A DNA stretch of 64,000 nucleotides from an uncultured Bacteroidia bacterium (lineage in GTDB: Bacteria; Bacteroidota; Bacteroidia; Bacteroidales; UBA932): contig CACZFO010000004.1 of NCBI GenBank assembly GCA_902780455.1, forward strand, positions 1 to 64,000, written 5' to 3'. The position numbers were made by a program, and so were the translations under genes. Positions 52,864-60,605 of this stretch are shown in pieces (the stretch's first letter is position 1; each line of letters starts with the position of its first letter). Below the pieces are notes generated by a model that saw only the letters and a program-made list of their open reading frames with translations, made no database searches and was not told the DNA's origin.

Positions 52864-53634
52864 TCAAATATAAAATATCGGGCTCTTGTCGGCCTCGCTT
52901 AACAGGAGGGCAAATTTAGGAAAATTTTTCTTAATAACGGCTTCTAAAAGCCCTATTGCCGGAAGTTCTGTAAAATGATGGCCGGCGTCAATTACCATAA
53001 AACCATCGGGACAATAAAAATTATGATGGGTAACATCCCCTGTAACAAGCACTTGGGCACCAGAAGCAACAGCATCGGCAATTGCTCCCTGGCCTCCTCC
53101 TGAAGATACGGCAACACAAGAGACCTTTCCTTCTACAAATGCAGATGTCCTCACACATGAGGCCCCGAAAGCCTTCTTCACCTTCTCCACAAAAGCCCCT
53201 GCAGACATTGCCCGGGGCAGAGAACCTACCCTGGAGAAGCCGTCCGCTCCAAGAACCCGGGTATCTTTGAGTCCAAGCCTTGAGGCCATGATGTCGTTCA
53301 GCCCGCCGGCAGTCTTGTCCAGCGGCGTATGAGATGAGTATACGGTTATCCCGTGACGGATCGCGAGCATTATGGTTTCAGACCTGACATCTCCCTCCAG
53401 GATGGAAAGACAAGGCTTGTGCACTATCAGCGGATGGTGCGTAATTACCATGTCGCATCCCTTACTTACAGCCTCCTGCATAACCTCCAGAGAGCAGTTG
53501 AGGGCTATCAGCGCCCTGGATACCATTCCATCGGGATTACCTACAGTAAATCCGCTGTTGTCCCACTCGGCCTGTAGTCCAAGCGGTGCAAACTCCTCTA
53601 TGGCCTTTGCTATTTCACTAGCCCTGACTTTCAT
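52864..53634 (-). CDS. Nif3-like dinuclear metal centre protein
   Basis: 256 residues from MKVRASEIAKAIEEFAPLGL; the frame extends further upstream but only over the preceding gene. Metal-site motifs: ITHHPLIVH, SSHTPLDKTAGGLND, TGDVTHHNFY and DAGHHFTE. Nif3/YbgI proteins form hexamers, some with GTP cyclohydrolase-like or unknown hydrolase activity. The start lies 17 bases inside the 3' end of the MerR gene, so translation is probably coupled. Confidence 0.92.
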   Translation of the reverse strand: MKVRASEIAKAIEEFAPLGLQAEWDNSGFTVGNPDGMVSRALIALNCSLEVMQEAVSKGCDMVITHHPLIVHKPCLSILEGDVRSETIMLAIRHGITVYSSHTPLDKTAGGLNDIMASRLGLKDTRVLGADGFSRVGSLPRAMSAGAFVEKVKKAFGASCVRTSAFVEGKVSCVAVSSGGGQGAIADAVASGAQVLVTGDVTHHNFYCPDGFMVIDAGHHFTELPAIGLLEAVIKKNFPKFALLLSEADKSPIFYI

Positions 53635-54028
53635 GATTCTCCATATTAGTTTCCACTTCTGGATTCTCTTCACTTTCATTCTCAGCCTCCTCGGAAGGCA
53701 TGCCAGTATCATTCATCACTGCCACCAGCCTGGCCCTTATGCCCCTGAGTTTCTCTATGACCTCCATCTTGCTGTCAACACCTGACAGATTCTGCTTGAG
53801 CCGTGCTTTTGCCCCTTCCAGTGTCATGCCGCTTTCTTTCACAAGATGGTAGATCATCTTGAAAGTGCCTATGTCTTTCTGGGTAAAGAAACGGTTTCCT
53901 TTCTTGTTCCTTACAGGCTTTATGAACGTAGAGAACTTGTCTGACCAGAACCTCACCAAAGATGCGTTCTCTCCAAGGATCTTAGCCACATCCCCTACCG
54001 TATAATATAATTTGCTTCCTTCTTCCAT
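53618..54028 (-). CDS. MerR family transcriptional regulator
   Basis: 136 residues from MEEGSK. The winged helix YYTVGDVAKILGENASLVRF is followed by NRFFTQKDIGTFKMIYHLVK and MTLEGAKARL. The C-terminal part is charged and acidic (EEAENESEENPEVETN) with no metal-binding cysteines. It heads the 14-gene operon. The -7 box ends at 54035, only 7 bases before the ATG, so the transcript would be almost leaderless. It could autoregulate the operon. Confidence 0.88.
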   Translation of the reverse strand: MEEGSKLYYTVGDVAKILGENASLVRFWSDKFSTFIKPVRNKKGNRFFTQKDIGTFKMIYHLVKESGMTLEGAKARLKQNLSGVDSKMEVIEKLRGIRARLVAVMNDTGMPSEEAENESEENPEVETNMENHESQG

Positions 54029-54034
54029 ACCCTG

Positions 54035-54042
54035 CAAAGTTA
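54035..54042 (-). promoter_or_regulatory. -7 box of the MerR-dnaB-rnf operon
   Basis: TAACTTTG on the minus strand. The start codon at 54028 follows within about one transcription-start distance. Confidence 0.5.
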
Positions 54043-54160
54043 AGAATTAAGTCAATAAGATTCTCATCCCTTCTTCAAGCTCTTTTAGGCGTCTCACCTG
54101 TGACGCCTCCATGCCACTGCTCGACTGCACGATAAATGGAGGAGGGTACAAATTGTAGCA

Positions 54161-54874
54161 TTATAAGGATAAATCTGAATCTTTTATTTTAACCATTCTA
54201 TACTCGTATGAGATATTGCTTAAAGACTGCATATGCTTCCCATCCTGAGTAAATGATCTACTGATACAAACCTCTTTAAGAGTATCTTTTGAATATTTGA
54301 AAAGAAAATTCGTTGTATCCTTATCTGAACCGACAACAAACTCTTGTAATAAACGATTCTTTATTTTGATAGACACATCTTTTATCTTTCTGTTATTCAG
54401 ACTAAAAGAAGAAAGAACATTGCTTCCTATTTTATTTCGTACACCACGATAGATTATAGTAGAATCTGTCAAACTTAAACTAACATCCCCCCACATTAGC
54501 AGAGTGTCGAGTATGCCATAGTAAACGGAATTCATGCGAAACAAATCAAAATCAAAGTCACGAACAGTTCCCTTATAATAATTTGGATCTTCATAAAAAC
54601 TACTATCATCTTTTGATGTGCTGTGCACACGCCTCAGGCTGAAAACCCAATTAAATTTCTCGATATCAGACGGAAGCAAGACTCTCTCATATCTGCTAGT
54701 TTCTTCAGATAGACTTACAGGACACCTCTTGTAAATTGGTGTGTTCTCTTTACAAAGATATTCAGCGATTATCTCATCATTTATATGACAACTAACAGAT
54801 ATACTGGTATAATTATTTAAAGAACAGGATGCTATAATAAATATGAGCACGATGAATAATTTTATTACTTTCAT
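54161..54874 (-). CDS. AT-rich hypothetical lipoprotein, possible immunity protein
   Basis: 237 residues. The signal FIVLIFIIASC (lipidation at Cys17) is followed by an AT-rich, Ser/Asn/Lys-rich mature protein (YCGIL-type strands; KIKNRLLQEFVVGSDKDTTN). No domain is recognised. Base composition is clearly more AT-rich than the operon to its left, as is the whole 54.1-56.3 kb stretch, which suggests transfer. It is last in a minus-strand run of toxin debris and lipoproteins. By position it could neutralise a periplasm-acting toxin, but this is inference only. Confidence 0.55.
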   Translation of the reverse strand: MKVIKLFIVLIFIIASCSLNNYTSISVSCHINDEIIAEYLCKENTPIYKRCPVSLSEETSRYERVLLPSDIEKFNWVFSLRRVHSTSKDDSSFYEDPNYYKGTVRDFDFDLFRMNSVYYGILDTLLMWGDVSLSLTDSTIIYRGVRNKIGSNVLSSFSLNNRKIKDVSIKIKNRLLQEFVVGSDKDTTNFLFKYSKDTLKEVCISRSFTQDGKHMQSLSNISYEYRMVKIKDSDLSL

Positions 54875-54904
54875 TAGTACTATGTGTTAAAATGGTTTCG
54901 TTCT

Positions 54905-54990
54905 GCAACTTTAAATTGTATGCTAACCCTGCATAAAACATTAAATGAGCCATATCTATCCACCCTCCTTTCTCAGTATATATCAGAATC
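54905..54990 (-). pseudogene. Fragment of an RHS-type toxin C-terminal region
   Basis: Reads TEKGGWIDMAHLMFYAGLAY, continuing NLKLQN, a stretch like the start of a C-terminal domain in Bacteroidota RHS proteins. It overlaps the end of the frameshifted lipoprotein in another frame, and the frame loses sense before the next lipoprotein's signal sequence. No intact start or end. Confidence 0.35.
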
Positions 54991-55505
54991 AAGATATATG
55001 TAATCACCAAATCCAGCATCATTGGGGTATATAATGAAATTCCTAGGAATACCTCTGTCAAAACTGAGGATGCTTATAGTATCTGAAATAAGGTCATTTT
55101 TATTAAAATTCTTAATGCACAACTCATTATTATCAATCCACACATTGAACCCATAATCAAACCAAATGTATTTACCCAGCCTACTTTTGTTCTTATAGAT
55201 GGTTATAAACCGGTGCCATGGGGACTCTCCGGTGCCCCGAACAACGCTTCATTTTTAATAAGAAATATAGAATCGCCCTCAACATATATACTTCCTATAT
55301 ACTCCATAAATATTTCATGAATATAATCATCAGTATTTAAAGATATGTGAATCTTCCCATTTTTGTTATAGACCAACCATTCCTCATACGAAAACAATAA
55401 TGAATCAACACCTGCTGATTTACATTTGAGAGATGGGTGACTACAGCAATTGCTAATGCCTATGCTTAATCCGATTGTGAATAATAAACAAAAAAAATAC
55501 TTCAT
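54973..55505 (-). pseudogene. Frameshifted lipoprotein, probable immunity gene
   Basis: The first frame begins MKYFFCLLFTIGLSIGISNC (lipobox near Cys20) and ends early at 55203. After a GGGG run at 55238-55235 another frame continues sensibly (ESPWHRFITIYKNKSRLG, WFDYGFNVWIDNNELCIKN) to a stop at 54973. One extra G in the run would join them into a 177-residue protein. It is either a real frameshift (mutation or slippage) or an assembly error. It starts 4 bases after the transglycosylase-like toxin fragment, the position of a cognate immunity gene; a lipid-anchored periplasmic immunity protein would fit a peptidoglycan-cutting toxin. Confidence 0.55.
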
Positions 55506-55509
55506 TCTC

Positions 55510-55833
55510 TTATTGCATGCTATCTATGTATTTACAGACTTTTTCGTAATAATTTGCAGTACCTCCTCCATTGTATCTTCTAATGGCCCTTTGCCAATTT
55601 GTGAAAGTAGTTGTCCTACCATCAGACGTAAGCCCCTTCTGATAAAGTATTCCAATTCCCGCATGCACAGAAAGTTGGGGAGAAGCCCCCGCTCTTTTCT
55701 TAAGTCCAAATTGTCTCTTTGACTCACTCCAATCATTCGATTTTTCAGAGTACCAAACGTTAGCTTGCATAATATCCTCTTGGGGATTATTGGAGCCTCT
55801 AATTTTTCCGGTACCCATTCCAGATTCTTTCAT
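55510..55833 (-). CDS. Orphan lytic-transglycosylase-like toxin domain
   Basis: 107 residues as drawn. The frame stays open to 55884 and reads YDSRIVKAIIMKESGMG, where the Glu of KESGMG fits the catalytic acid of SLT/goose-lysozyme folds. It continues EDIMQANVWYSEKSNDW, LSVHAGIGILYQKG and RAIRRYNGGGTANYYEKVC, all typical of that fold. There is no signal peptide and no RHS core, so it looks like a detached C-terminal toxin cassette. The next gene, 4 bases on, is a (frameshifted) lipoprotein that could be its immunity partner. Whether the fragment is still translated is uncertain. Confidence 0.55.
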   Translation of the reverse strand: MKESGMGTGKIRGSNNPQEDIMQANVWYSEKSNDWSESKRQFGLKKRAGASPQLSVHAGIGILYQKGLTSDGRTTTFTNWQRAIRRYNGGGTANYYEKVCKYIDSMQ

Positions 55834-55954
55834 AATGATTGCTTTAACAATTCTTGAATCATATTTTTGATAATCGGTTTTTGCTCAATTTATTTACCTG
55901 ATTTGTAGCGCAATATAATTTTCCTGCATTGCCCATATATAACACCGTGAGTAT

Positions 55955-56296
55955 TTAACATATAAACAGGTTTCCGGAATTGTTATCCTCGTCCTCTGCT
56001 GGTGAAGCGACAATTGAGAAATATGGTAGACCTTTTGTGCTTGGATAGTTGGATATGTATTTTTTTGCTGCTAAATAACTATCTTCCACGATGTCTTTAT
56101 CAGTATTTTGCTGGGTTTCAAAATACCAGCTATCATATGTTATAATTATTTTGTTTTTCTGTAATAAATACACATCTCCACCAAGGATTGTTATTTTTTT
56201 CCCCTTAAGATCATGAATAACCTGCAGGGCAAGTTCTTTTGAATAAGCTTGTTCATTTAGGCCTATTTTTTTTAGAGAAATCCATAAAGGTTTCAT
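55955..56296 (-). CDS. Immunity protein, Imm40-like
   Basis: 113 residues, starting MKPLWISLKKIGLNEQAYSK. Segments WISLKKIGLNE, KKITILGGDVYLLQ, IITYDSWYFE and AKKYISNYPS resemble the Imm40 family of polymorphic-toxin immunity proteins (recalled pattern, not searched). No signal peptide, so it would act in the cytoplasm. It starts 3 bases after the toxin-bearing RHS remnant. AT-rich like its neighbours. Confidence 0.6.
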   Translation of the reverse strand: MKPLWISLKKIGLNEQAYSKELALQVIHDLKGKKITILGGDVYLLQKNKIIITYDSWYFETQQNTDKDIVEDSYLAAKKYISNYPSTKGLPYFSIVASPAEDEDNNSGNLFIC

Positions 56297-56299
56297 ATA

Positions 56300-57490
56300 T
56301 CATTTTTTTAAAGGATTGAAAAATCTATGATTAATCATATTATTTTGATCTTTTATAAACTCGAACGCCCCTTCCTGTCCTTTGTACCATCCAGGTATAG
56401 ATAATTTTGTTCTTATTATTCCATCTCCTCCTTTTATTTCACTGACAGTACCATACTTTTCGAAAGTAGTTACAGATTCAGGGAATGAATGAAAATCGCT
56501 CAGTTGCATTTGTCTTTTTACTTTATTCGTGTAACTCGTATTGTCAAAAAATGATGATTGTTTAGATAAAATATTAGCGTTTTCGGTATTCTTTAATACT
56601 GCTTTTTGAGAAGCTTTGATATATGCTCCGGAACCTGCTGATAGCAAAATACTCAAACCATTATCAATAGTGTTGGCATTTTCTTTAGAAAACCCAACAT
56701 ATTGAAATAGTTGATTTGAATATGTGGCCGTTTCTTCTCCATAAATCATTTGATTAAAACCAGCCCCAATCAAATCTCCGCCGTGGAGTAAAGTTGCTAA
56801 TCCTAAAAGAGCCCCAACATATGTTTCTCCAGTTGATATAATAACGGCTGCTCCGCAAACACCTTCTTCTATTCCATTAATTGTTTTAGCAAGACCTTCT
56901 ATTCTTACATTCATTTTGTTTCGTGCCCACCAACTTAAAGTGTCAGACTGCATACCCAAATAGTCTAATAAACTAATCGGATTCCCAGCGCAATAGTTAT
57001 ATGGTGTCATGGGCAGGTATTTCTCCGCCTTCGGATCCACTGCCATCCATCTTGCAGTAACCGGGTCATACTGCCTGAACCCATAGTCCAGATAGTCTGT
57101 GCCTGCAATGGTCTGTATTTCCTTTCCGTTGTATAGATCTCTCCTTGTTGCTGACGGGTTTATGTATCTCGGATACAGTGCCGTCAGTGTAGAACTCATA
57201 TTTGGAAAGTCATTCCCCTGGTCTGTCTGCAGACCGAACGGATAATATGCGTTCCTTTCCAGGATGTTTCCCGCAGCATCCATAACCGCCCTTGTGCTGC
57301 CCAGATGGTCGTTTACGGAAAACAACGTGGTGAAGCTTGAGGTAACGCTCTGCCCATTAGCGGTTTTTCGTCTAAAAACCCATTAGCGGTTTTTCGTCTA
57401 AAAACCACCAATAATCCGCTGCCGGGTTTGACGTTTCCTTCCATAACCCAATACTTTGTTCCATCCGCAAGATAGGTATAATTTGACAAG
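56300..57490 (-). pseudogene. RHS C-terminal remnant with toxin tail, frameshifted by a 26-bp duplication
   Basis: The 3' part reads as a standard RHS core end: VNDHLGSTRAVMDAAGNIL, YNGKEIQTIAGTDYLDYGFR, RWMAVDPKAEKYLPMTPYN, YCAGNPISLLDYLG. A variable region follows, then a toxin tail FHSFPESVTTFEKYGTVSEI, GGDGIIRTKLSIPGWYKGQE, ending NHRFFNPLKK, a pattern I associate with RNase-type polymorphic toxins. Upstream, the frame for NYTYLADGTKYWVMEGN and LLVVFRRKTANG is joined to the core only if one copy of the 26-bp duplication at 57353-57404 is removed. The 5' end is missing beyond about 57490, where the promoter of the divergent RHS gene begins. The drawn ORF start (a TTG at 57325) is not a real start. 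Confidence 0.65.
57353..57404 (-). repeat. 26-bp tandem duplication inside the RHS remnant
   Basis: Two exact head-to-tail copies, each containing the small palindrome GGTTTTTAGACGAAAAACC. 26 is not a multiple of three, so the extra copy shifts the frame. Confidence 0.9.
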
Positions 57491-57520
57491 AGATAATAGG
57501 GCAGAAACTGATTTTTATGC

Positions 57521-57528
57521 TATATTTG
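57521..57528 (+). promoter_or_regulatory. -7 box of the forward RHS pair
   Basis: TATATTTG, 14 bases before the ATG at 57543, which excludes the upstream Met at 57456. Confidence 0.55.
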
Positions 57529-57542
57529 TAAAAACACCCTGT

Positions 57543-60500
57543 ATGAAAACTTCTTTACGTATCATCCTTCTCCTGTTCTTACTTTTTGAACAGACATCTT
57601 CCTATGCGCAGTTAACTATGGTCAACGAGCCGGACAAGCCATCCGTCCAAGCTGCAGAGATGACTAAATATGGCAAACTGGATGCCCAACTCTATACCGG
57701 CCGGTTTTCCGTCTCAATCCCCATCTATGTTTACCGCGACAGCCGCTTTTCCATGCCCCTCTCCCTGGACTACAGTTATAACGGCCTTTTAGCCAACCGT
57801 CCGGCCGGCATCGTGGGATTGGGCTGGAGTCTGGTCTGCGGAGGTGCCATCACCCGCGAAGTTCGTGGAATCCCCGATGAACTTTCCGGAACCTTCAACC
57901 AGATAACCAATTCCGACTACAACACTAACGACCTTTTCGGCTTTGACTACATCCCATCCGGCAGCCAGCTTCAGATGCCCGATTATGAAGTCATCACGCG
58001 GCCCTCGTCGTCCAATGTCCTCAAGACAGCATATAGCATCGAGGGCACGCTTTACGAGACGTCCTCAGACATCTACCACTTTTCTTTCCCGGGACACAGC
58101 GGCTCTTTTTACCGCAACCCCGACGGAAGTTTCACCGTTTTCCATACCACTTCCTTTGATGGAAATTACAGGATAGAAAAGACCAACATTAATTTAAACG
58201 ACGAGAACCACAACGTGAACTCGGAGTTCGTCATAACCACCTCCGACGGCTACAGATACACCTTCGGTCAGACACAAATCCAGGGAGAAAGCGGAATGTT
58301 CCGATACATAGAGAGGAACGTGCCCAAAGGCTATGACAAGGGCAATCCCGACAGTCCTCCACAGCCCTATAGGGCAATTTCCTTCCTCCTTAGAATGATA
58401 GAAAGTCCCGAAGGGGAGTCCGTCACGTTCAATTACAACGAGAGAGAGCCGCATTCCGATATAATCACCTATTCATCTTCACTCTGGCTGTGCAGTCAGA
58501 GTAACGACGATGCCTTCTCCATGCTCCAGTCTGGAGAAGACCTCAACACTACCAGCTACCTCTCCTCTATAGATTTCTCAGGCGGAGGACATCTGGAGTT
58601 TTTCTACTCGCAGAAGCCCTCAGGGAAACAGGGATCTTACCTGCAAGGATCCAGGACCGGAGCGGACCGCAAGAACATAAATGCCTCTCAGACGTGCCTC
58701 CAACTGGACAGCATCGCTACTCCCGCAGGTGGAGTGAAACTCTCGTATGCCTATAACGCTCTGGGCAATCCCTACCCGTTCCTCTCAGAAGTACGCCAGG
58801 AAGGAATGGGTAGTTACAAATTTGACTACGCCGGTCTGGAAGACCGTTTCTTCCCCGCCTTCGGCACCACGGCCACGGATCACTGGGGCTATATCTGCAA
58901 AGGTGACTCCTCACAGATGAACCAGAACTCCGTCAGTTTAGGAAATCTGAGCACCTATCCATATACAACCACCACTTTCGACGAAAACGTGAGTTCTGGC
59001 CGAAATGCCAACACATACGCCTCTTCCATAGGTCTTATGACCAGGATAAGCTATCCTACAGGTGGAAGCAGCCTCCTCCAGTACGAGGACAATACCGTCT
59101 GGCGAAACCTGAGAAAGCTTTCAGGCAATTATTACACCCCGACCATGTACACCTCCGGAAGCGGCTTTCTGGACAGGGGGCCTGGAAGCAGGATTTCCAG
59201 GATCATCAACTTGGATGAAAACGGTGTTCCCACAGACACCACAAGATATGTCTATAACCGTCTGACCTCGGGCTACGCCACCAGCGGAAGTCTTTTGGTA
59301 TATCCCCGTTATAGACTTGCCTATGGAGGTGTTATGGGTAACGGAGATGTTGTAAACGTCAATATCGCATCCTCCTCCGGTATATCCAATTACGAGGCCA
59401 CTCCGGTGGAATACAACCGTGTGGAGGAAATCCACCCGGACGGGTCAAAGACCATACACCACTTCTCCGGCTGGGATGATTATCCTGACGACTTCTCCTC
59501 TGAGGCGCACCCTCTCTACAGGCTCCTTTCCGGCGACTTCGGCAACACCATTTCCCCGATGTATATCTCAGGTCGGACCACCCTTTCCAGCAGCGGTGCA
59601 GATGCCGTCCATAACATCCTCCGGCCAGCCTCAAGCCGCCAGAGCCGAAGGGGAAGGGAGACCTTGACGGAAACCTTTTCTGCAGAAGGTCGGCTTCTGA
59701 GGAAAACGGAGACAGATTATCTTGCCATGGAAGAGCATGACGTCTTCTATGAAAACATATATATCGGTGAAGCCGTATGCCCTGTGATGCGTTACACCTA
59801 TGACACGAAAACTCAGAAGGTAAAAAGCACGGACTTTTTTCAGAACAATTCTTCCGTTTCGTCTCAGGTACAGTACACATACAATAACCTGGGACAGAAA
59901 GCTTCAGAGACGAAGACCCTTTCCAACGGGGACATAATAACTACCAGTTACACTTATATCCCGGACATAGCTGAAAGCCGCCGCACGGCTGTCCAGAAGA
60001 AAATGTACAGCAAGGGCCTCATAGGAAATCCCGTGAAGGTAACGGTAAAATGCCGTCAGCACGGGACTGCGATTGACAGGGTTATGTCTTCCGACTCCCT
60101 GACCTTTGACTCTCTCGCCAGAACAGGAGCAGCCACATTGTTCCTGCCAGTTAAATGGCAGAAACGGGATGTGGAGACAGGTGCATGGAAAGATTACGCC
60201 TCCTACATCCACGACAACAAAGGAAACATCATCCAGAAGACCGACGCCAACGGAATTTCCACGGTTTTCATCTGGTATTCCAACAACCAGGGAGTTGCTC
60301 TCCGTATAGACAACTCCACGGTTGCTCAGGTAACCGCTGCCCTGGGAAGTTCTCCGTTCGGAGGCATTGAAGCTGGCAGCACGGAATCTATTGCAGCCAC
60401 ACTCCGGAGCGCCCTTCCGCAGAGTGAAATATCCTGGTACAAGTGGCTCTCTTACGGTCTCCCTTCCAAGGTATGCGATCCTACGGGGCGGGTTACCCAC

Positions 60501-60593
60501 TACACCTACGATGCAGCACAGAGGCTGAACCTCATCCGAGACGACAGCCTTGACCCTGTAGAAAGGTATGATTACCAGACACTGACAAGATAG
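57543..60593 (+). CDS. Large secreted RHS/SpvB-like repeat protein, first of a pair
   Basis: 1016 residues from MKTSLRI with a signal peptide (LLLFLLFEQTSSYAQ). The N-terminus has the Bacteroidota RHS opening MTKYGKLDAQLYTGRFSVSI, SLDYSYNGLLANRP and GIVGLGWSLVCGGAITREV. The middle is a beta-rich scaffold (FDYAGLEDRFFPAFGTTATD; GLMTRISYPTGGSSLLQY). YD-type repeats at the end are GNIIQKTDANGISTVFIWYS and VCDPTGRVTHYTYDAAQRLN. No toxin tail, so it is likely a shell component or a partner of the next gene, which starts 12 bases downstream. Codon use and GC match the chromosome. Confidence 0.85.
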   Translation: MKTSLRIILLLFLLFEQTSSYAQLTMVNEPDKPSVQAAEMTKYGKLDAQLYTGRFSVSIPIYVYRDSRFSMPLSLDYSYNGLLANRPAGIVGLGWSLVCGGAITREVRGIPDELSGTFNQITNSDYNTNDLFGFDYIPSGSQLQMPDYEVITRPSSSNVLKTAYSIEGTLYETSSDIYHFSFPGHSGSFYRNPDGSFTVFHTTSFDGNYRIEKTNINLNDENHNVNSEFVITTSDGYRYTFGQTQIQGESGMFRYIERNVPKGYDKGNPDSPPQPYRAISFLLRMIESPEGESVTFNYNEREPHSDIITYSSSLWLCSQSNDDAFSMLQSGEDLNTTSYLSSIDFSGGGHLEFFYSQKPSGKQGSYLQGSRTGADRKNINASQTCLQLDSIATPAGGVKLSYAYNALGNPYPFLSEVRQEGMGSYKFDYAGLEDRFFPAFGTTATDHWGYICKGDSSQMNQNSVSLGNLSTYPYTTTTFDENVSSGRNANTYASSIGLMTRISYPTGGSSLLQYEDNTVWRNLRKLSGNYYTPTMYTSGSGFLDRGPGSRISRIINLDENGVPTDTTRYVYNRLTSGYATSGSLLVYPRYRLAYGGVMGNGDVVNVNIASSSGISNYEATPVEYNRVEEIHPDGSKTIHHFSGWDDYPDDFSSEAHPLYRLLSGDFGNTISPMYISGRTTLSSSGADAVHNILRPASSRQSRRGRETLTETFSAEGRLLRKTETDYLAMEEHDVFYENIYIGEAVCPVMRYTYDTKTQKVKSTDFFQNNSSVSSQVQYTYNNLGQKASETKTLSNGDIITTSYTYIPDIAESRRTAVQKKMYSKGLIGNPVKVTVKCRQHGTAIDRVMSSDSLTFDSLARTGAATLFLPVKWQKRDVETGAWKDYASYIHDNKGNIIQKTDANGISTVFIWYSNNQGVALRIDNSTVAQVTAALGSSPFGGIEAGSTESIAATLRSALPQSEISWYKWLSYGLPSKVCDPTGRVTHYTYDAAQRLNLIRDDSLDPVERYDYQTLTR

Positions 60594-60605
60594 GAGGACC
60601 AGACA

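Noticed and set aside
56300..57325. An intact 341-residue protein starting at 57325
   Set aside because: The start would be a TTG in the middle of the RHS core; upstream sequence encodes the missing part in another frame across the 26-bp duplication.
59359..60500. Long minus-strand ORFs opposite the first RHS gene
   Set aside because: Antisense shadows of a continuous 1016-residue RHS protein with signal peptide and promoter.
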